Source: Microplitis mediator (lineage: Eukaryota; Arthropoda; Insecta; Hymenoptera; Braconidae). Taken from it: a stretch of DNA of 64,000 nt. The stretch spans positions 20,548,617 through 20,612,616 of the forward strand of contig NC_079976.1 of NCBI RefSeq assembly GCF_029852145.1, read 5' to 3'. Positions 55,201 through 64,000 of the stretch are shown in pieces. How positions within the stretch are numbered: position 1 is the first letter of the stretch; the number at the start of each line of letters is the position of its first letter. Made by a program: the position numbers and the translations under genes. Below the pieces are notes generated by a model. That model worked only from the letters and a program-made list of their open reading frames with translations, was not told where the DNA came from and did no database searches.

Positions 55201-55830
55201 GCGTGCGATCGTATTGTCCGCGAGTATGAACGTAGAATTATTTTTAGCGGTCTTGAGTTTCAGAATATTATGAGGAATTAATTCGACGATTTTTCGCGAG
55301 ATGAAATTTTTATTCGCGCCCGTATCAAGTATCGCGATGAATGAACGTGTGATGAAAGTGAGAGTGCAGTTTATTGATCGACTTACTGCGGGTGGTGGTG
55401 GAGTGTCGAGTGGTAACTCCACAGGTGTATTGTAGTCGTGAAGTTCGGACATGCTGGTAGATTTGTCTGCTGTCCTTTTCTTTTTGGAGGCGAGGTTGAC
55501 GCAGATTAGGCTGCAGCCTGAGTCGTTGTTTATGTTAGCGTCAGTTAAACAGCGGTCCGGTGAGCAGATTTTTTCGGCACTTATTTTGCAGCCCATGTCG
55601 TCGGTTGAATAATCTGATGTACACAAGTCAGAGGAGTAATCGGAACTGATGCCCCCGGATATAAATTTATTATCCTGGGTTAAGGGTTGACCGATATTGT
55701 GGCACAGCGCATCAGTTATCCCAGGAGCTTGTGTAATTGGTTGAAGAGGCGTTAAAGGTGGTGGGTATGCGTTCGCCCCTTCTAGTGTATTGAGCATACC
55801 ACTTACTCGTTTTTTGAGTTGCAGTCGCAC
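52240..55830 (-). CDS. pol: Gypsy A Pol polyprotein
   Basis: 1196 codons, intact. Retropepsin: AILDTGANKNFI near residue 169. RT: RMCIDFRPLNAVTKF, STIDCSNAYYQI and the YMDDWII box near residue 490. RNase H: LLYTDASDSGIAALL and ITDHASLTWL. Integrase: HFGINKTYEHLTLKYYWPG with CKTCLLHK, DDE in SIDTVGPLP, VISDNGTEFT and SNPIERINRNLK. C-terminus GPFFINKF then LSDLKVPRRS. It overlaps gag by 28 bases in the -1 frame, so a ribosomal frameshift probably links them. Confidence 0.92.
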   Translation of the reverse strand: MRLQLKKRVSGMLNTLEGANAYPPPLTPLQPITQAPGITDALCHNIGQPLTQDNKFISGGISSDYSSDLCTSDYSTDDMGCKISAEKICSPDRCLTDANINNDSGCSLICVNLASKKKRTADKSTSMSELHDYNTPVELPLDTPPPPAVSRSINCTLTFITRSFIAILDTGANKNFISRKIVELIPHNILKLKTAKNNSTFILADNTIARSTEKVYLSFIINKIDIEDWFEIFEDMPDEIIIGLKFMTRHHIKINTVNYTWTWKHTDDTYHSSSTKLPGLIYRTITAEQDRLNKFLDREFEKMKDATLGTITVVEHKIELTDSKPIRVKNYRRTPIVRQAMHMIVDNMLADGVIRPSTSEWSCQPVMVRKKSLPGLPPFDGSKPEHWRMCIDFRPLNAVTKFVAYPMVRMDTVLEVVREGEYRSTIDCSNAYYQILIREEDRHLTAFAVEGKGFYKFVKMAQGLKTAPATYQAAMDEVKKAFRRLLQHKSLPAYWENFIQSYMDDWIIATPTFDIHLLILELLFDTFRQIGLDIKREKCNFCQESIKFLGFIISREGVSPDPEKTAAISTYPPPTTRKQLRRFLGMVNWYRRHLKDVTRAQNPLNKLTSDKIPWQWTETEQTAFEELKQALLDAPTLSVPDYTLPFLLYTDASDSGIAALLTQQGEDREYVITAISRPLNKHESNYTTTERECLAVVWALKKLRGYLEGYPVTVITDHASLTWLKDIKNPRGRLARWAMELLCFPITMTHRKGTENEAADALSRVYDDADVKIDNCQHRTLYRAISYDWYNRKIQDVTDFPNRFPQWKIIDDKLYFYRHRTPFNYLQESPENWKLVVPEESREEILAQVHDTNTSGHFGINKTYEHLTLKYYWPGMYKDTRDFVNKCKTCLLHKPDTNPPNIPEGHRPITEPWECVSIDTVGPLPRSTHGKTHLFVLCDVYTRYLELKATSEPTGRKAVEFLRDVFRRWGPARVVISDNGTEFTNKDVTSFLNLTQTAHEFTPPYSPQSNPIERINRNLKTMIRSYLTDKHNKWDEWLPELTYAYNTSIHSSLACSPAFLNFGRDPRYLELHRDVSLIPEVNKPVEREQLMNLLDEIRHFVELKMLKAQDVQTAARKSPRPETNLTVGTEVYIKSKTLSRKAEGIAGKLVPPRKGPFFINKFISASMATICDEDNKIIGTYKLSDLKVPRRSTRHT

Positions 55831-57512
55831 TCAGTGACTAGCACTCCCACTTTACCACATTTTACGCATAAATCCACTCGTGGATTGGTGCAATCGAGTA
55901 TGATGTGTGTACCCTTCTCTCCAAAATTTCTGCATGTGTAGTTGGGTGAGATAGTAGAGGTGTTTTCTCCTCTAGGGGTACCCTTGGGTGATCGAGATCT
56001 GCGTGGAGTGCTGTTGATTCGGTCTTTGAATTGAACCCTTTTTGGTGTCTTGTTTTTTTCAGGTGGCGTATAATATTGTGATAGTCGACCAAGACTCTCA
56101 TCTTGTGAGTCCGAAGTATCTGACGATATGTCTTCTTGTATTCTTCTGGTGTGTTTCGCAAATTTTTTAGATTCAGCTGCTGCCTTGGCTCTCTGAGAGA
56201 GTCTTTGTAATGCGGTTCTTACTGCTGAATTTAATTGCGAGTACGTCTTGGTGTGTGGCGCTAGAGAGTCAATCTGTGCTTGTATATCGTATGCTAGCCT
56301 CGCTCTTATGACTAGCACTTGGTCTTCTTCTGACGGTGCTTTGGCCATCTCCTGGTATTTCATCATGGTTTCTTTGATGAAGTTTCTCGGGTCCTCATGA
56401 TGCTGTTGATACGTGGTCATGATTTCTTGGTTGATGTCTAGGTCTGTTTTGCCGAGTGTGAAATATTCGATGTACGATGTAGCAAAGTCGTCCCAGCAAT
56501 GCCATGTGTGCTGGTATTGCCTCACCCAGTATCCCTCAGCTTGGTACATGGCAGTTTTAGCTAGCGTGAGGTGTTCAGCCTCAGACAGTCCCATCTCTTT
56601 CCCGAAATCGGTTAAAGCTCGTAAATATTCTCGAGCCTTTAAGTTAGAGCTGGGGTAGGTCAGTCCCCGTTGTCTTAATGTAGCTTCGGCCGCGGCTACA
56701 TTTTTAGCGAAGTTTCGTTGATTGTTGTATTCAGTCCCGTGCGCAGATTGATTGCCGGTCGTATGATGGTATTCGTTTCGCGGTTGTTGGTTGTAACTAG
56801 AATTCGCGTTTGGCACGGTAGCGCGAGGGGAATTGGTCAGTGGTGGTGGACCCGATGGATGAGAAGTAGGTCGAGTGTTACGCGCGGCAGCAATCTCTTG
56901 GATTATTTCTGCAGTGATGTCTGCAGGATTAGCATTTGTGTCCAGGAATTTGTCTGACTGTATTTCGTCAAGGAGTCGTAGGTCTTCAAGTCCCAGGTCT
57001 CCACGAGTACGCGCTCTCTTTAACATATAGGTGGTACAACGAGCGTACAGACCTACGGTTTGATTAGTCTCCCGTATGTGATTACTTATCAAATTTAAAT
57101 TTTGTTGTACATCGTCCATGTTCTTTTGTAAATGTCGTATCTGTCTTTGAGAGTCATGGTGACCTCTTATGCATTCATCTATTTGCAGGCTCAGTTGTCG
57201 TATAATAGCGTCATTTGATAAGAACCGACTGTCAATTATTGTCGTCAAGTTATTTAGATTGAGTGGTGAGGGTATTGATGATGATAGGGTTCGCTGATCG
57301 CGCCCGTTAGGTGTTATTTGACCTCGGTCACCTTCGATTACTTGTATATTCGCGTCGATAGGAAGTTGTGGATTTTCGAATTCACTTTCGGTGTTATAAA
57401 GATCGCTAGGATCTCCAAGTATCGCGTTAATATTATCTTGTCGGTGCCCCATATTTGAAAGTAGGTCGCGTGGTATTTTTATTATTATCTTTTTCGATTT
57501 GTGTTTTATCAC
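55803..57512 (-). CDS. gag: Gypsy A Gag
   Basis: 569 codons. It starts with a basic stretch (KHKSKKIIIKIPRDL); a downstream ATG (MGHRQD) at about residue 21 is an alternative start. Coiled-coil-like QLSLQIDECIRGHH region. Capsid-like part with YQAEGYWVRQYQHTWHCWDDFATSYIEYF and PRNFIKETMMKYQEM. C-terminal CxxF...C and CVKCGKVGVLVTEC are degenerate zinc knuckles (His replaced). The loss of good knuckles here may be balanced by ORF3. Confidence 0.85.
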   Translation of the reverse strand: MIKHKSKKIIIKIPRDLLSNMGHRQDNINAILGDPSDLYNTESEFENPQLPIDANIQVIEGDRGQITPNGRDQRTLSSSIPSPLNLNNLTTIIDSRFLSNDAIIRQLSLQIDECIRGHHDSQRQIRHLQKNMDDVQQNLNLISNHIRETNQTVGLYARCTTYMLKRARTRGDLGLEDLRLLDEIQSDKFLDTNANPADITAEIIQEIAAARNTRPTSHPSGPPPLTNSPRATVPNANSSYNQQPRNEYHHTTGNQSAHGTEYNNQRNFAKNVAAAEATLRQRGLTYPSSNLKAREYLRALTDFGKEMGLSEAEHLTLAKTAMYQAEGYWVRQYQHTWHCWDDFATSYIEYFTLGKTDLDINQEIMTTYQQHHEDPRNFIKETMMKYQEMAKAPSEEDQVLVIRARLAYDIQAQIDSLAPHTKTYSQLNSAVRTALQRLSQRAKAAAESKKFAKHTRRIQEDISSDTSDSQDESLGRLSQYYTPPEKNKTPKRVQFKDRINSTPRRSRSPKGTPRGENTSTISPNYTCRNFGEKGTHIILDCTNPRVDLCVKCGKVGVLVTECDCNSKNE

Positions 57513-57944
57513 GTAATATTTTTGTTATTAATATACCGGTTGAGTTTATTTAGTTGTTGCAAATTCTGTCAAATGTGTTGTCCAGTTGCGTTTATTATTC
57601 TAGTCACGTAATATTAAGTGGTATTGTCAATTGTAGTTGCGAGTGTATTTTTCAACGATGTGAATTTTTTTCGCGTATTATTATCTCCGTGATGGTCGAA
57701 TAAAAGTTATTATTTATTTTATTGTCTTTTTATCAAATAGTATAAAGTTCAGCTACCATTTATGTATTGGCAGATAAACAATTTGCATACTTACAGGTTA
57801 TAGATGGGTTATTTTATAGTTGTATATTTTTCAAATGTATATTTTTCCAAATAATAAATTTTTTGTAGATAAATAATGTTCAGATATTGGATAAAGGATC
57901 CAGGTTATATGATCTGTTAAATTAAATAAATAAATTATAAGTAA
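57513..57944 (-). other. Leader and possibly partial 5' LTR of gypsy A
   Basis: AT-rich. A possible primer site (gttcagctacca, near 57751) precedes tgtattggcag, which could start the LTR. The sequence is cut at 57945 by the LTR of element B. Confidence 0.35.
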
Positions 57945-58865
57945 TGAGACAAATCGCCTATTATCTTCGCGACTTTTACCAGCAGCTACCAGAATTCGCG
58001 GGTTGAACCCTGGCTTAGGCTGGCCTCTAACAAATTTTTATTTATGCTGGACAGAGCAGTGGGCTGGGGTTCTTGCAAAGCAAAAGACCCGCACTTATTC
58101 AAGACCGGCAACGTATCAAAAGTTCATCAACTTACCTCACGGCTTATTATATTATTATAGATGGTATTTTTATTCTAGAGTATTTTATTAATAATCAAAT
58201 TACTACTTGTAACTCAATTTAGAATAGTTAAATCAAACTTTTAGGCACTCTTACCAGTAATATAGGATAGGGATAGAATAAGGTGGTGAATAATATAGGG
58301 AATTTATCAGGATAATATGCAATTTTATTGCCAATCGTAACAAATTCAACTACTTACAATTAAATTCCTTCAAAGTACAATATTGGTCCTGGTTGGAATG
58401 CCGGGTGCCAATCAGTGGCCACGTGGAAGCACGCCAATTAATACACTGATTTTATTATTTAATTTATAATATTATTACCGCGAATATATCGCCGGTAACG
58501 TATAATATTTTAAATATGCTTAAGTTTAATTATAATTAATTACTAATAAACAGTACAAAGAAAGAATACTAGGTTGCAAGTTAATTGCCCGGAAAATTAT
58601 GCAGTTTACAGAATATAAAATATTGCAAGTATAATAGTTAATAACGTATGAACGTTAACGGATCCAGGATCGAAGTGGTGACGGATAATTTTTGGGCATC
58701 GGGCTCGCCTCCTGACTGTCCCCACTTCTTCCTAACGGCATGCGTCAACGTAAGGGGTTGTCATGTGACCACGGCACTATGACATGTGACATTAGACGGC
58801 AACGAGACGGAAAAAAAGCGGGAACCGCAAGGCTGAAGGCGACTAAGACAATTCACATTGTCTCA
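57945..58865 (-). repeat. 3' LTR of gypsy B
   Basis: Ends TGAGACAAATCGCC (57945) and ACATTGTCTCA (58865), an 8-base inverted match TGAGACAA/TTGTCTCA; about 921 bases. It is followed by atcccccccacc, a polypurine tract on the minus strand. Candidate target duplication gtaa (57941-57944); its partner lies beyond the window. Confidence 0.7.
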
Positions 58866-59584
58866 ATCCCCCCCACCAAGCCAAGGTTACCCTTTTGGAT
58901 TTCCGTCTAGGTTGTCCGACAATAATAATACATAAAAAAAATTATTTACTTTAAATTGTTTACAGTGGTGCGAATCGATCGCCCAAAATTGCAAGTTACT
59001 TGCCAGTATGTAAACAAAAAATTTTTAATTGCAGGAATACTGCCAGATATTAATTAAAAGAATTATTGCTGGTCAATCACCAGTATTGCAAGTAAATTGC
59101 CAGTTAAAAGTAAAAGAACATTGCTGGTCAATCACCAGTATTGCAAGTGAATTGCCAGTTTGAAATTTTTATATTAAAAAAAAAAGATCGCAGCCGTTAG
59201 GGGTATTATGACCAAATTTTCCAGCCCAGCCCCCCTAATCTCACGCCTACCTCGATCCTGGGACTTCGACCTGGATCTGCAATCTTTCTAACCAAAAAAA
59301 TAGAATTCAAAATATTTATTATTTTTTTTTTTTTTTTTTTTCGCTTAAAATAATTGTAGATGATAACATAATTTTAAATCTTTATGTTCCACAGCCTTTG
59401 GGCTGTAAAAAAAAAAGAATAATAATTTTTCTGCTGCCAACTGCTACAGGACTCGGAGCTGTAATTGAAAATTATTACAATTGGCAACAATAATAAAATG
59501 AATCAATGAGATGAATATGATTAAGTGTATGTATTTTATTTAGATTTACAATCTAAATCGGTAACGTAGTAGAGTAAAATATTT
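58866..59584 (-). other. 3' untranslated region of gypsy B, with short repeats
   Basis: Contains two to three copies of an approximately 53-base repeat at about 58990-59165, each with ctggtcaatcaccag (a palindrome) and ttgcaagt(a/g)aattgccagtt. No gene seen. Confidence 0.6.
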
Positions 59585-61297
59585 TTAATCGGTCTTCTTA
59601 ACAGCTCGTAGATGACTTCGATGAAACTGCTCAATTTCTTCTCGACTATATTTCGCTGCGATCCAATCCTTGTACCCTGGGTATCTTCGGTTGCAGGAAT
59701 TACAGTGAGGGTCAAATAGCTGGACTGGGATACCACAGCCTTGACAACGTCCCCGTAGATAGTCTTTATACTGTTTATCGTGAGGACGGAAGCACGTTGC
59801 CGTTGTAACTTGGTCCTGATAACACACATGACACATGTCAGGCCGCCATGGTAACCGACATTCGGCAATTTTATGATCCCGTTGCCGACAGTTTTGACAC
59901 GCATTGGTTATGTACAACGACTGAGCTTGTGTCGTTACTGTTTGTGTCCAGGATTCTCTCAGTTCTGTGTGACATATACGAGGCTTGACGGTGACGCAGA
60001 TCTTCTCAATAGCCTTGCAGAAGGTGGCAAAATCCATGAAGTGGATACCGTTGTGAATTACAACCTGTTGTGATGTATCCGTAGCAGCTGCTGTAGAGTT
60101 CGATGGTAGAGTAGAGTTGAGGCCAGACAAGAATTGCTTGTATGCCTCTTTCGGTGGCAGTGAGACTTCATATCTTGGAGCTGGAGTGGTCTGCGAGTAC
60201 GGTAACGAATTGGCGAACGTTACCATTTGGATCTTGGTCTTAATATCCTTGGAGATAGCACCAGAAGCTCTCAGTGTCGTTACTTCCTTCTCAGTCAACT
60301 CTTGGCGGGCCATTCTCCGGGCAAGCAGTGATGATGGTGGAAATCTGGCATTTTCTGGTGATGGACGTTGATACGCGCCCTCACGGATTTTCAGTCCAGG
60401 ATTTGGACCACACGCTGACGATTGTTGAGCCAGTAACGATATCATCGACTTATTATTTGGAGTGATCCCAATATCATACTCCACTGGAATGGCAGACTGT
60501 GTTGGTAACGTCTGACAACTAATTTCAGTAGTAATTGACGGTGTTTTGGCGGTGACGGCTTGAAACTTATGTAGAAATTCTTCTGGACTGGGCAGCTTAA
60601 TTTCAGAGATCATCTGCTGACTTTTCTGAACTTGCTCCGATAACTGTTGAAGCTGAGCAGTAAGATGCATGGTGGTATTTAATTCTGGAGCAGTTGGAGG
60701 TACTTTTAGGGACTCCAACTGTGTTTTGAGTTCTGCTACTTGCTCAGTGTTAGTTTGGACCACTATTTGCAGATCTTCGAGTCTCTCGTCGATACGCTCC
60801 ATCCACTGGGTATCGAATCTTGATATCCCAGATGATGTTGGCGTGACCGTAGGACGTTGACTGGTGGCACGGTCAATACGAGCATGTAATTTACTAAATT
60901 CATCTTTCATGAATTTAGTAAGTGTCTCAATCATTGCTGACGTAGGAGTAGTAGTACTCGGTACATATAATACAGATGAGGGCCGACCAAACTCGATACC
61001 AGTTGTTGTTTGCCATGGTGGCAAAGAAGTTCCGGACTCAGCTGATGATACTAGCCCAGTAGACCATGTTGATGATGATGCAACGGTTGTTGTTATCACT
61101 GGTGTAGCCGGTGACGAAATTGACGGTGTTGTGTCAGTAATATGCGACAACTCTGATGTGGTATTTAATGAGAGTGATAATGAAGCAGATGGTGGTGTAA
61201 CTGGATGAGTTGATGATGTTTCAACATCAGATACTTCATCCCCAGACTCATGGAGTGAGGCCTCGGTATCTGAGTCGCCAAATAATTTTACTCTCAT
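59585..61297 (-). CDS. Gypsy B ORF3, long zinc-knuckle protein
   Basis: 570 codons, intact. The N-terminus is Ser/Thr/Pro-rich and acidic. The middle has coiled-coil-like stretches (MERIDERLEDLQIVVQTNTE, QLQQLSEQVQKSQQM). The C-terminus has one CCHC knuckle (CQNCRQRDHKIAEC), a degenerate one (CHVCYQDQVTTATC) and CQGCGIPVQLFDPHCNSC, matching the order in gypsy A ORF3. It lies 30 bases after pol. Probably RNA-binding; the coiled coil suggests oligomers. Its N-terminal two-thirds has no counterpart in A. Confidence 0.75.
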   Translation of the reverse strand: MRVKLFGDSDTEASLHESGDEVSDVETSSTHPVTPPSASLSLSLNTTSELSHITDTTPSISSPATPVITTTVASSSTWSTGLVSSAESGTSLPPWQTTTGIEFGRPSSVLYVPSTTTPTSAMIETLTKFMKDEFSKLHARIDRATSQRPTVTPTSSGISRFDTQWMERIDERLEDLQIVVQTNTEQVAELKTQLESLKVPPTAPELNTTMHLTAQLQQLSEQVQKSQQMISEIKLPSPEEFLHKFQAVTAKTPSITTEISCQTLPTQSAIPVEYDIGITPNNKSMISLLAQQSSACGPNPGLKIREGAYQRPSPENARFPPSSLLARRMARQELTEKEVTTLRASGAISKDIKTKIQMVTFANSLPYSQTTPAPRYEVSLPPKEAYKQFLSGLNSTLPSNSTAAATDTSQQVVIHNGIHFMDFATFCKAIEKICVTVKPRICHTELRESWTQTVTTQAQSLYITNACQNCRQRDHKIAECRLPWRPDMCHVCYQDQVTTATCFRPHDKQYKDYLRGRCQGCGIPVQLFDPHCNSCNRRYPGYKDWIAAKYSREEIEQFHRSHLRAVKKTD

Positions 61298-61327
61298 GAT
61301 GAATGATCTGAAATATATCGATACTAA

Positions 61328-64000
61328 TCAGTTACGTCTTCGAGACCGTCTAGGAATTTTTAAGTCATTGTAATAATATGTGCCAATATCGTTACCGGCA
61401 TTATCTTGTAATTTAACTACTAGAGGACTTAAAATTTTAGATACAATGGCGGGTCCCGAATATTTTGGTGCTAATTTAGCACTGTAACCATCTACTTTTT
61501 TACTCAATTTTTTATTTAAATAATAAACTTCATCACCGACTTTTAAATCTATTGGAGTATCAGAAAATTTTTGTTTATTTTGTTTACGCGTACGTTCCCG
61601 AGCTTTCAACATATTTTGCTCAACAAAATGTCTTAATTCGATTGCACGGTCCATTCGGGCTTGCCAAACGGTAACGTCAGATACGTCTAGATTTTCGAGA
61701 GGATCGGTATCGTTAATTAGTCGTGCGTCACGTCCGTGATTTAAATAAAATGGTGACACTCCTAAGGCAGTGTGTACCGAGGTATTGTACGCGAATTTTA
61801 AATCATCGAGATGTTCATCCCAATCTTTTTGATTTTGACTTGTAAACGCGACAATCATAGGTTTAATTGTGCGATTACAGCGTTCGACGGGATTTGCACA
61901 GGGGTGACCGATAGGGGTTGGTGTGAATTTTATGTTAAATTGACTAATTAAATTAATTATGTCTTTATTTATAAATTCTTTGCCATTATCAGAGATAATT
62001 TGACAAGGAGGGCCCCAATGATTAAAAACAGCCGTTAGGTGATGTTTTATAATTTTACCCGATTGTTGTTTCAAAGGGAAAATTTCGAGATAGCGAGTGT
62101 ACAAATCTTCGATAACGAGAGCATATTGGTTCCCCATAGTTGAACGAGTATATGGGCCGATGGTGTCAATCGAGATAATGGACCAAGGTTGGGTTGGTGG
62201 TCTCGTGCCGATATATCCTTGCGGTTTTGTCTGATCACTTTTGGTCGTTATACAAGTCTCACAAGCTGAGACGTAAGATGCCACGTCTTTAAACATTCCT
62301 GGCCAGTAAAAATTATCCCGTATCCGTTGGTAAGTTTTATCGATCCCGAGATGGCCTGATTGGGCTTCGCAGTGAGCTTTCTCGATAGCTGGACGAATTT
62401 CTGGCTCAGTTAAGACAATTTTCCAAGGATTTAATTCACCGAGTATTTCCTTGACAGCTAGTGGACGGTAAAAATACAATTTATCATTCTCATATTTCCA
62501 CTCACGGTAATTGTCCGGATATTTTTGGACAACGCGGACTTTTTCATCATACCAAGCGGAATTTTGCGCAATTACGCACAGCGATGGAGAATTAGAATCT
62601 GAAACGAGTAAATTGGCAGTCTCTGGTTCTTCATATCGACGTGAAAGCGCGTCTGGAGCTTCATTCTGCGTACCCCGATAGTGAACAACTTCGATATCGT
62701 AAGCAGAAATGTCAATAGCCCACCTGGCTAATCTACCTGCAGGATCTTTTAGCGAGTGAAGCCATTTTAATGCAGAATGATCGGTATAAACCGTGACTGG
62801 TAAACCCTCGATATAACCGCGTAATTTCCGTAAGGACCACACGACAGCAAGACATTCTTTCTCTGTTGTCGTGTAATTCATTTCTGCTTTATTTAAAGGT
62901 CGACTCAGACAGATAATTAAATTTTCTCGATCAAGTTCTGGATCATACTGTGTTAAAACCGAACCTAATCCAGTGTTGCTAGCATCGGTATATAAACGAT
63001 ATGGTAAATCTGGGTGAGGTAATGACAATGTTGCAGCTTTTAACAGAGCTTCTTTCGTTTCAACAAAAGCTTTCTCTTCAACGTCTGTCCATTCCCAAGG
63101 AACTCGAGTACTGGTCAGCTTGTTCAAAGGACCTTGGACTTGTGCGACATTTTTAAGATGTTTATGGTACCAGTTAACTAATCCATTAAATCTTCGCAGT
63201 TCCTTACGGTTAGTGGGTCGTTTATAATCTGCGATCGGTTCTAATCGAGCTGGATCGGGTTTCAAGCCCTTTTCATTGATGATAAAGCCCAGGAAATGAA
63301 CTTCAGAGCACCCAAAATGACTTTTTTCTTCATTCATCTTTATTCCAGCCTTGCGGAAGCTTTCAAAGACAGCTTGAAGAAGGATTTTGTGTTCTTTTAA
63401 GTCATCGCTGATAATTATCCAGTCGTCGAGATAAGCAAAAATTTTATTTTCAGCTTCGATGTGAGAAAATCGTGTTTTTAATGAATCAACAATTTCTCGT
63501 CGTACCGTATCCGAGACTTCTTGATAAGTACTGGGGGCATTTGTAAGACCAAACGGCATCCGGATCCATTCAAATAAACCTCGGCCATCTACGCAAAATG
63601 CTGTATATTGACGGCTATTTGGCTCAACTAAAACATGATGAAAGGCATCACTGACATCAAGTACTGAAATTACTTTAGCACCCTGCAGACTTGACAAAAT
63701 ACGATGCATGATCGGTAACGGATAAGCAGATTTTTTCGTGACTTTATTTAATGGCCGGTAATCGATGCACATGCGCCAGGTATTATTTTTCTTCGGTACC
63801 ATTACCGGCGAACATGCCCAAGCACTATTCGAAGGCTGAATATAACCCTTCGCAAGTAATTCATCTACTCTATCATGCATCGCTTTCATTACTGGGGGAC
63901 TTCTACGATAGGGTTTGGTACGCACCGGAGTGTCATCAGTTAGTTCAATGCGATGTTGAACTAAGTGTGTTAAACCCAATTTGACCTGTTTATTTTTCTC
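61328..64000 (-). CDS. pol: Gypsy B Pol polyprotein, truncated by window edge
   Basis: The frame runs off the end of the window; about 890 codons are visible. RT begins near HRIELTDDTPVRTKPYRRSP, with MCIDYRPLNKVTKKSAYPLP, SVLDVSDAFHHV and YLDDWII. RNase H has RLYTDASNTGLGSVL and YTDHSALKWL. Integrase has HLGIDKTYQRIRDNFYWPG...CETCITTK and D, D, E in SIDTIGPYTRS, IISDNGKEFIN and ANPVERCNRTIK. All are present. It ends in LKIPRRSRRRN, like A (LKVPRRS), which supports a common lineage. Protease and gag lie outside. Confidence 0.9.
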   Translation of the reverse strand, partial: EKNKQVKLGLTHLVQHRIELTDDTPVRTKPYRRSPPVMKAMHDRVDELLAKGYIQPSNSAWACSPVMVPKKNNTWRMCIDYRPLNKVTKKSAYPLPIMHRILSSLQGAKVISVLDVSDAFHHVLVEPNSRQYTAFCVDGRGLFEWIRMPFGLTNAPSTYQEVSDTVRREIVDSLKTRFSHIEAENKIFAYLDDWIIISDDLKEHKILLQAVFESFRKAGIKMNEEKSHFGCSEVHFLGFIINEKGLKPDPARLEPIADYKRPTNRKELRRFNGLVNWYHKHLKNVAQVQGPLNKLTSTRVPWEWTDVEEKAFVETKEALLKAATLSLPHPDLPYRLYTDASNTGLGSVLTQYDPELDRENLIICLSRPLNKAEMNYTTTEKECLAVVWSLRKLRGYIEGLPVTVYTDHSALKWLHSLKDPAGRLARWAIDISAYDIEVVHYRGTQNEAPDALSRRYEEPETANLLVSDSNSPSLCVIAQNSAWYDEKVRVVQKYPDNYREWKYENDKLYFYRPLAVKEILGELNPWKIVLTEPEIRPAIEKAHCEAQSGHLGIDKTYQRIRDNFYWPGMFKDVASYVSACETCITTKSDQTKPQGYIGTRPPTQPWSIISIDTIGPYTRSTMGNQYALVIEDLYTRYLEIFPLKQQSGKIIKHHLTAVFNHWGPPCQIISDNGKEFINKDIINLISQFNIKFTPTPIGHPCANPVERCNRTIKPMIVAFTSQNQKDWDEHLDDLKFAYNTSVHTALGVSPFYLNHGRDARLINDTDPLENLDVSDVTVWQARMDRAIELRHFVEQNMLKARERTRKQNKQKFSDTPIDLKVGDEVYYLNKKLSKKVDGYSAKLAPKYSGPAIVSKILSPLVVKLQDNAGNDIGTYYYNDLKIPRRSRRRN

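Noticed and set aside
58003..58191. Plus-strand frame of 62 codons
   Set aside because: Falls inside the LTR of gypsy B with no support as a gene.

Overview
This is a eukaryotic, AT-rich window made almost entirely of mobile elements. An arthropod host is likely, probably an insect and possibly a parasitoid hymenopteran. The support is insect-type Polinton (Maverick) genes, an errantivirus/baculovirus-F-type envelope gene, a Penelope-like element, and a primer-binding site matching insect tRNA-Trp. No host gene, tRNA, rRNA or CRISPR array was found.

Layout. 1-5.3 kb holds no gene, only a minisatellite, a 1.5-kb inverted-repeat element and an about 200-bp tandem repeat. 5.5-12.96 kb and 46.44-48.45 kb are two halves of one decayed Polinton: family-B DNA polymerase N-terminus, coiled-coil protein, packaging ATPase, PLA2-domain protein, adenain-like protease, minor capsid, major capsid and two further genes. 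The major capsid gene is split by a 33.5-kb insertion (12966-46437) with a CAAG target duplication. That insertion is an envelope-bearing LTR retroelement on the minus strand, called E here: gag, two protease domains, RT, RNase H, a macro-like domain and env. No integrase is visible.

E was itself hit repeatedly. Its 3' LTR holds a hAT transposon (14148-24841, 8-bp duplication), and that hAT holds a young gypsy element G (16152-21200, 294-bp LTRs differing at one site, GATA duplication). Its interior holds a Kolobok-like transposon (29205-32024, TTAA) and a Penelope-like element (about 34.1-38.6 kb). The latter is broken by a foldback hAT-like element (34548-36627, CTCATTAT). Its 5' LTR holds a truncated LINE (45766-46110). 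A solo LTR (8778-9561, ACGT) sits in the Polinton ATPase gene. From about 49 kb to the end lie two related minus-strand gypsy elements: A (gag, pol, ORF3) and B (ORF3, pol running off the window). B appears to have landed in or near the 5' LTR of A.

Most notable are: (i) a TARG1/OARD1-like macro domain in E; (ii) five tandem stem-loops with compensatory changes in both LTRs of E; (iii) a cluster of small spliced genes of unknown family antisense to E, between env and the 3' LTR; (iv) a hAT element with two convergent transposase genes, one apparently catalytically dead; (v) two consecutive retropepsin domains in E; (vi) a six-unit heat-shock element upstream of a Polinton gene; (vii) a third, zinc-knuckle ORF downstream of pol in A and B.
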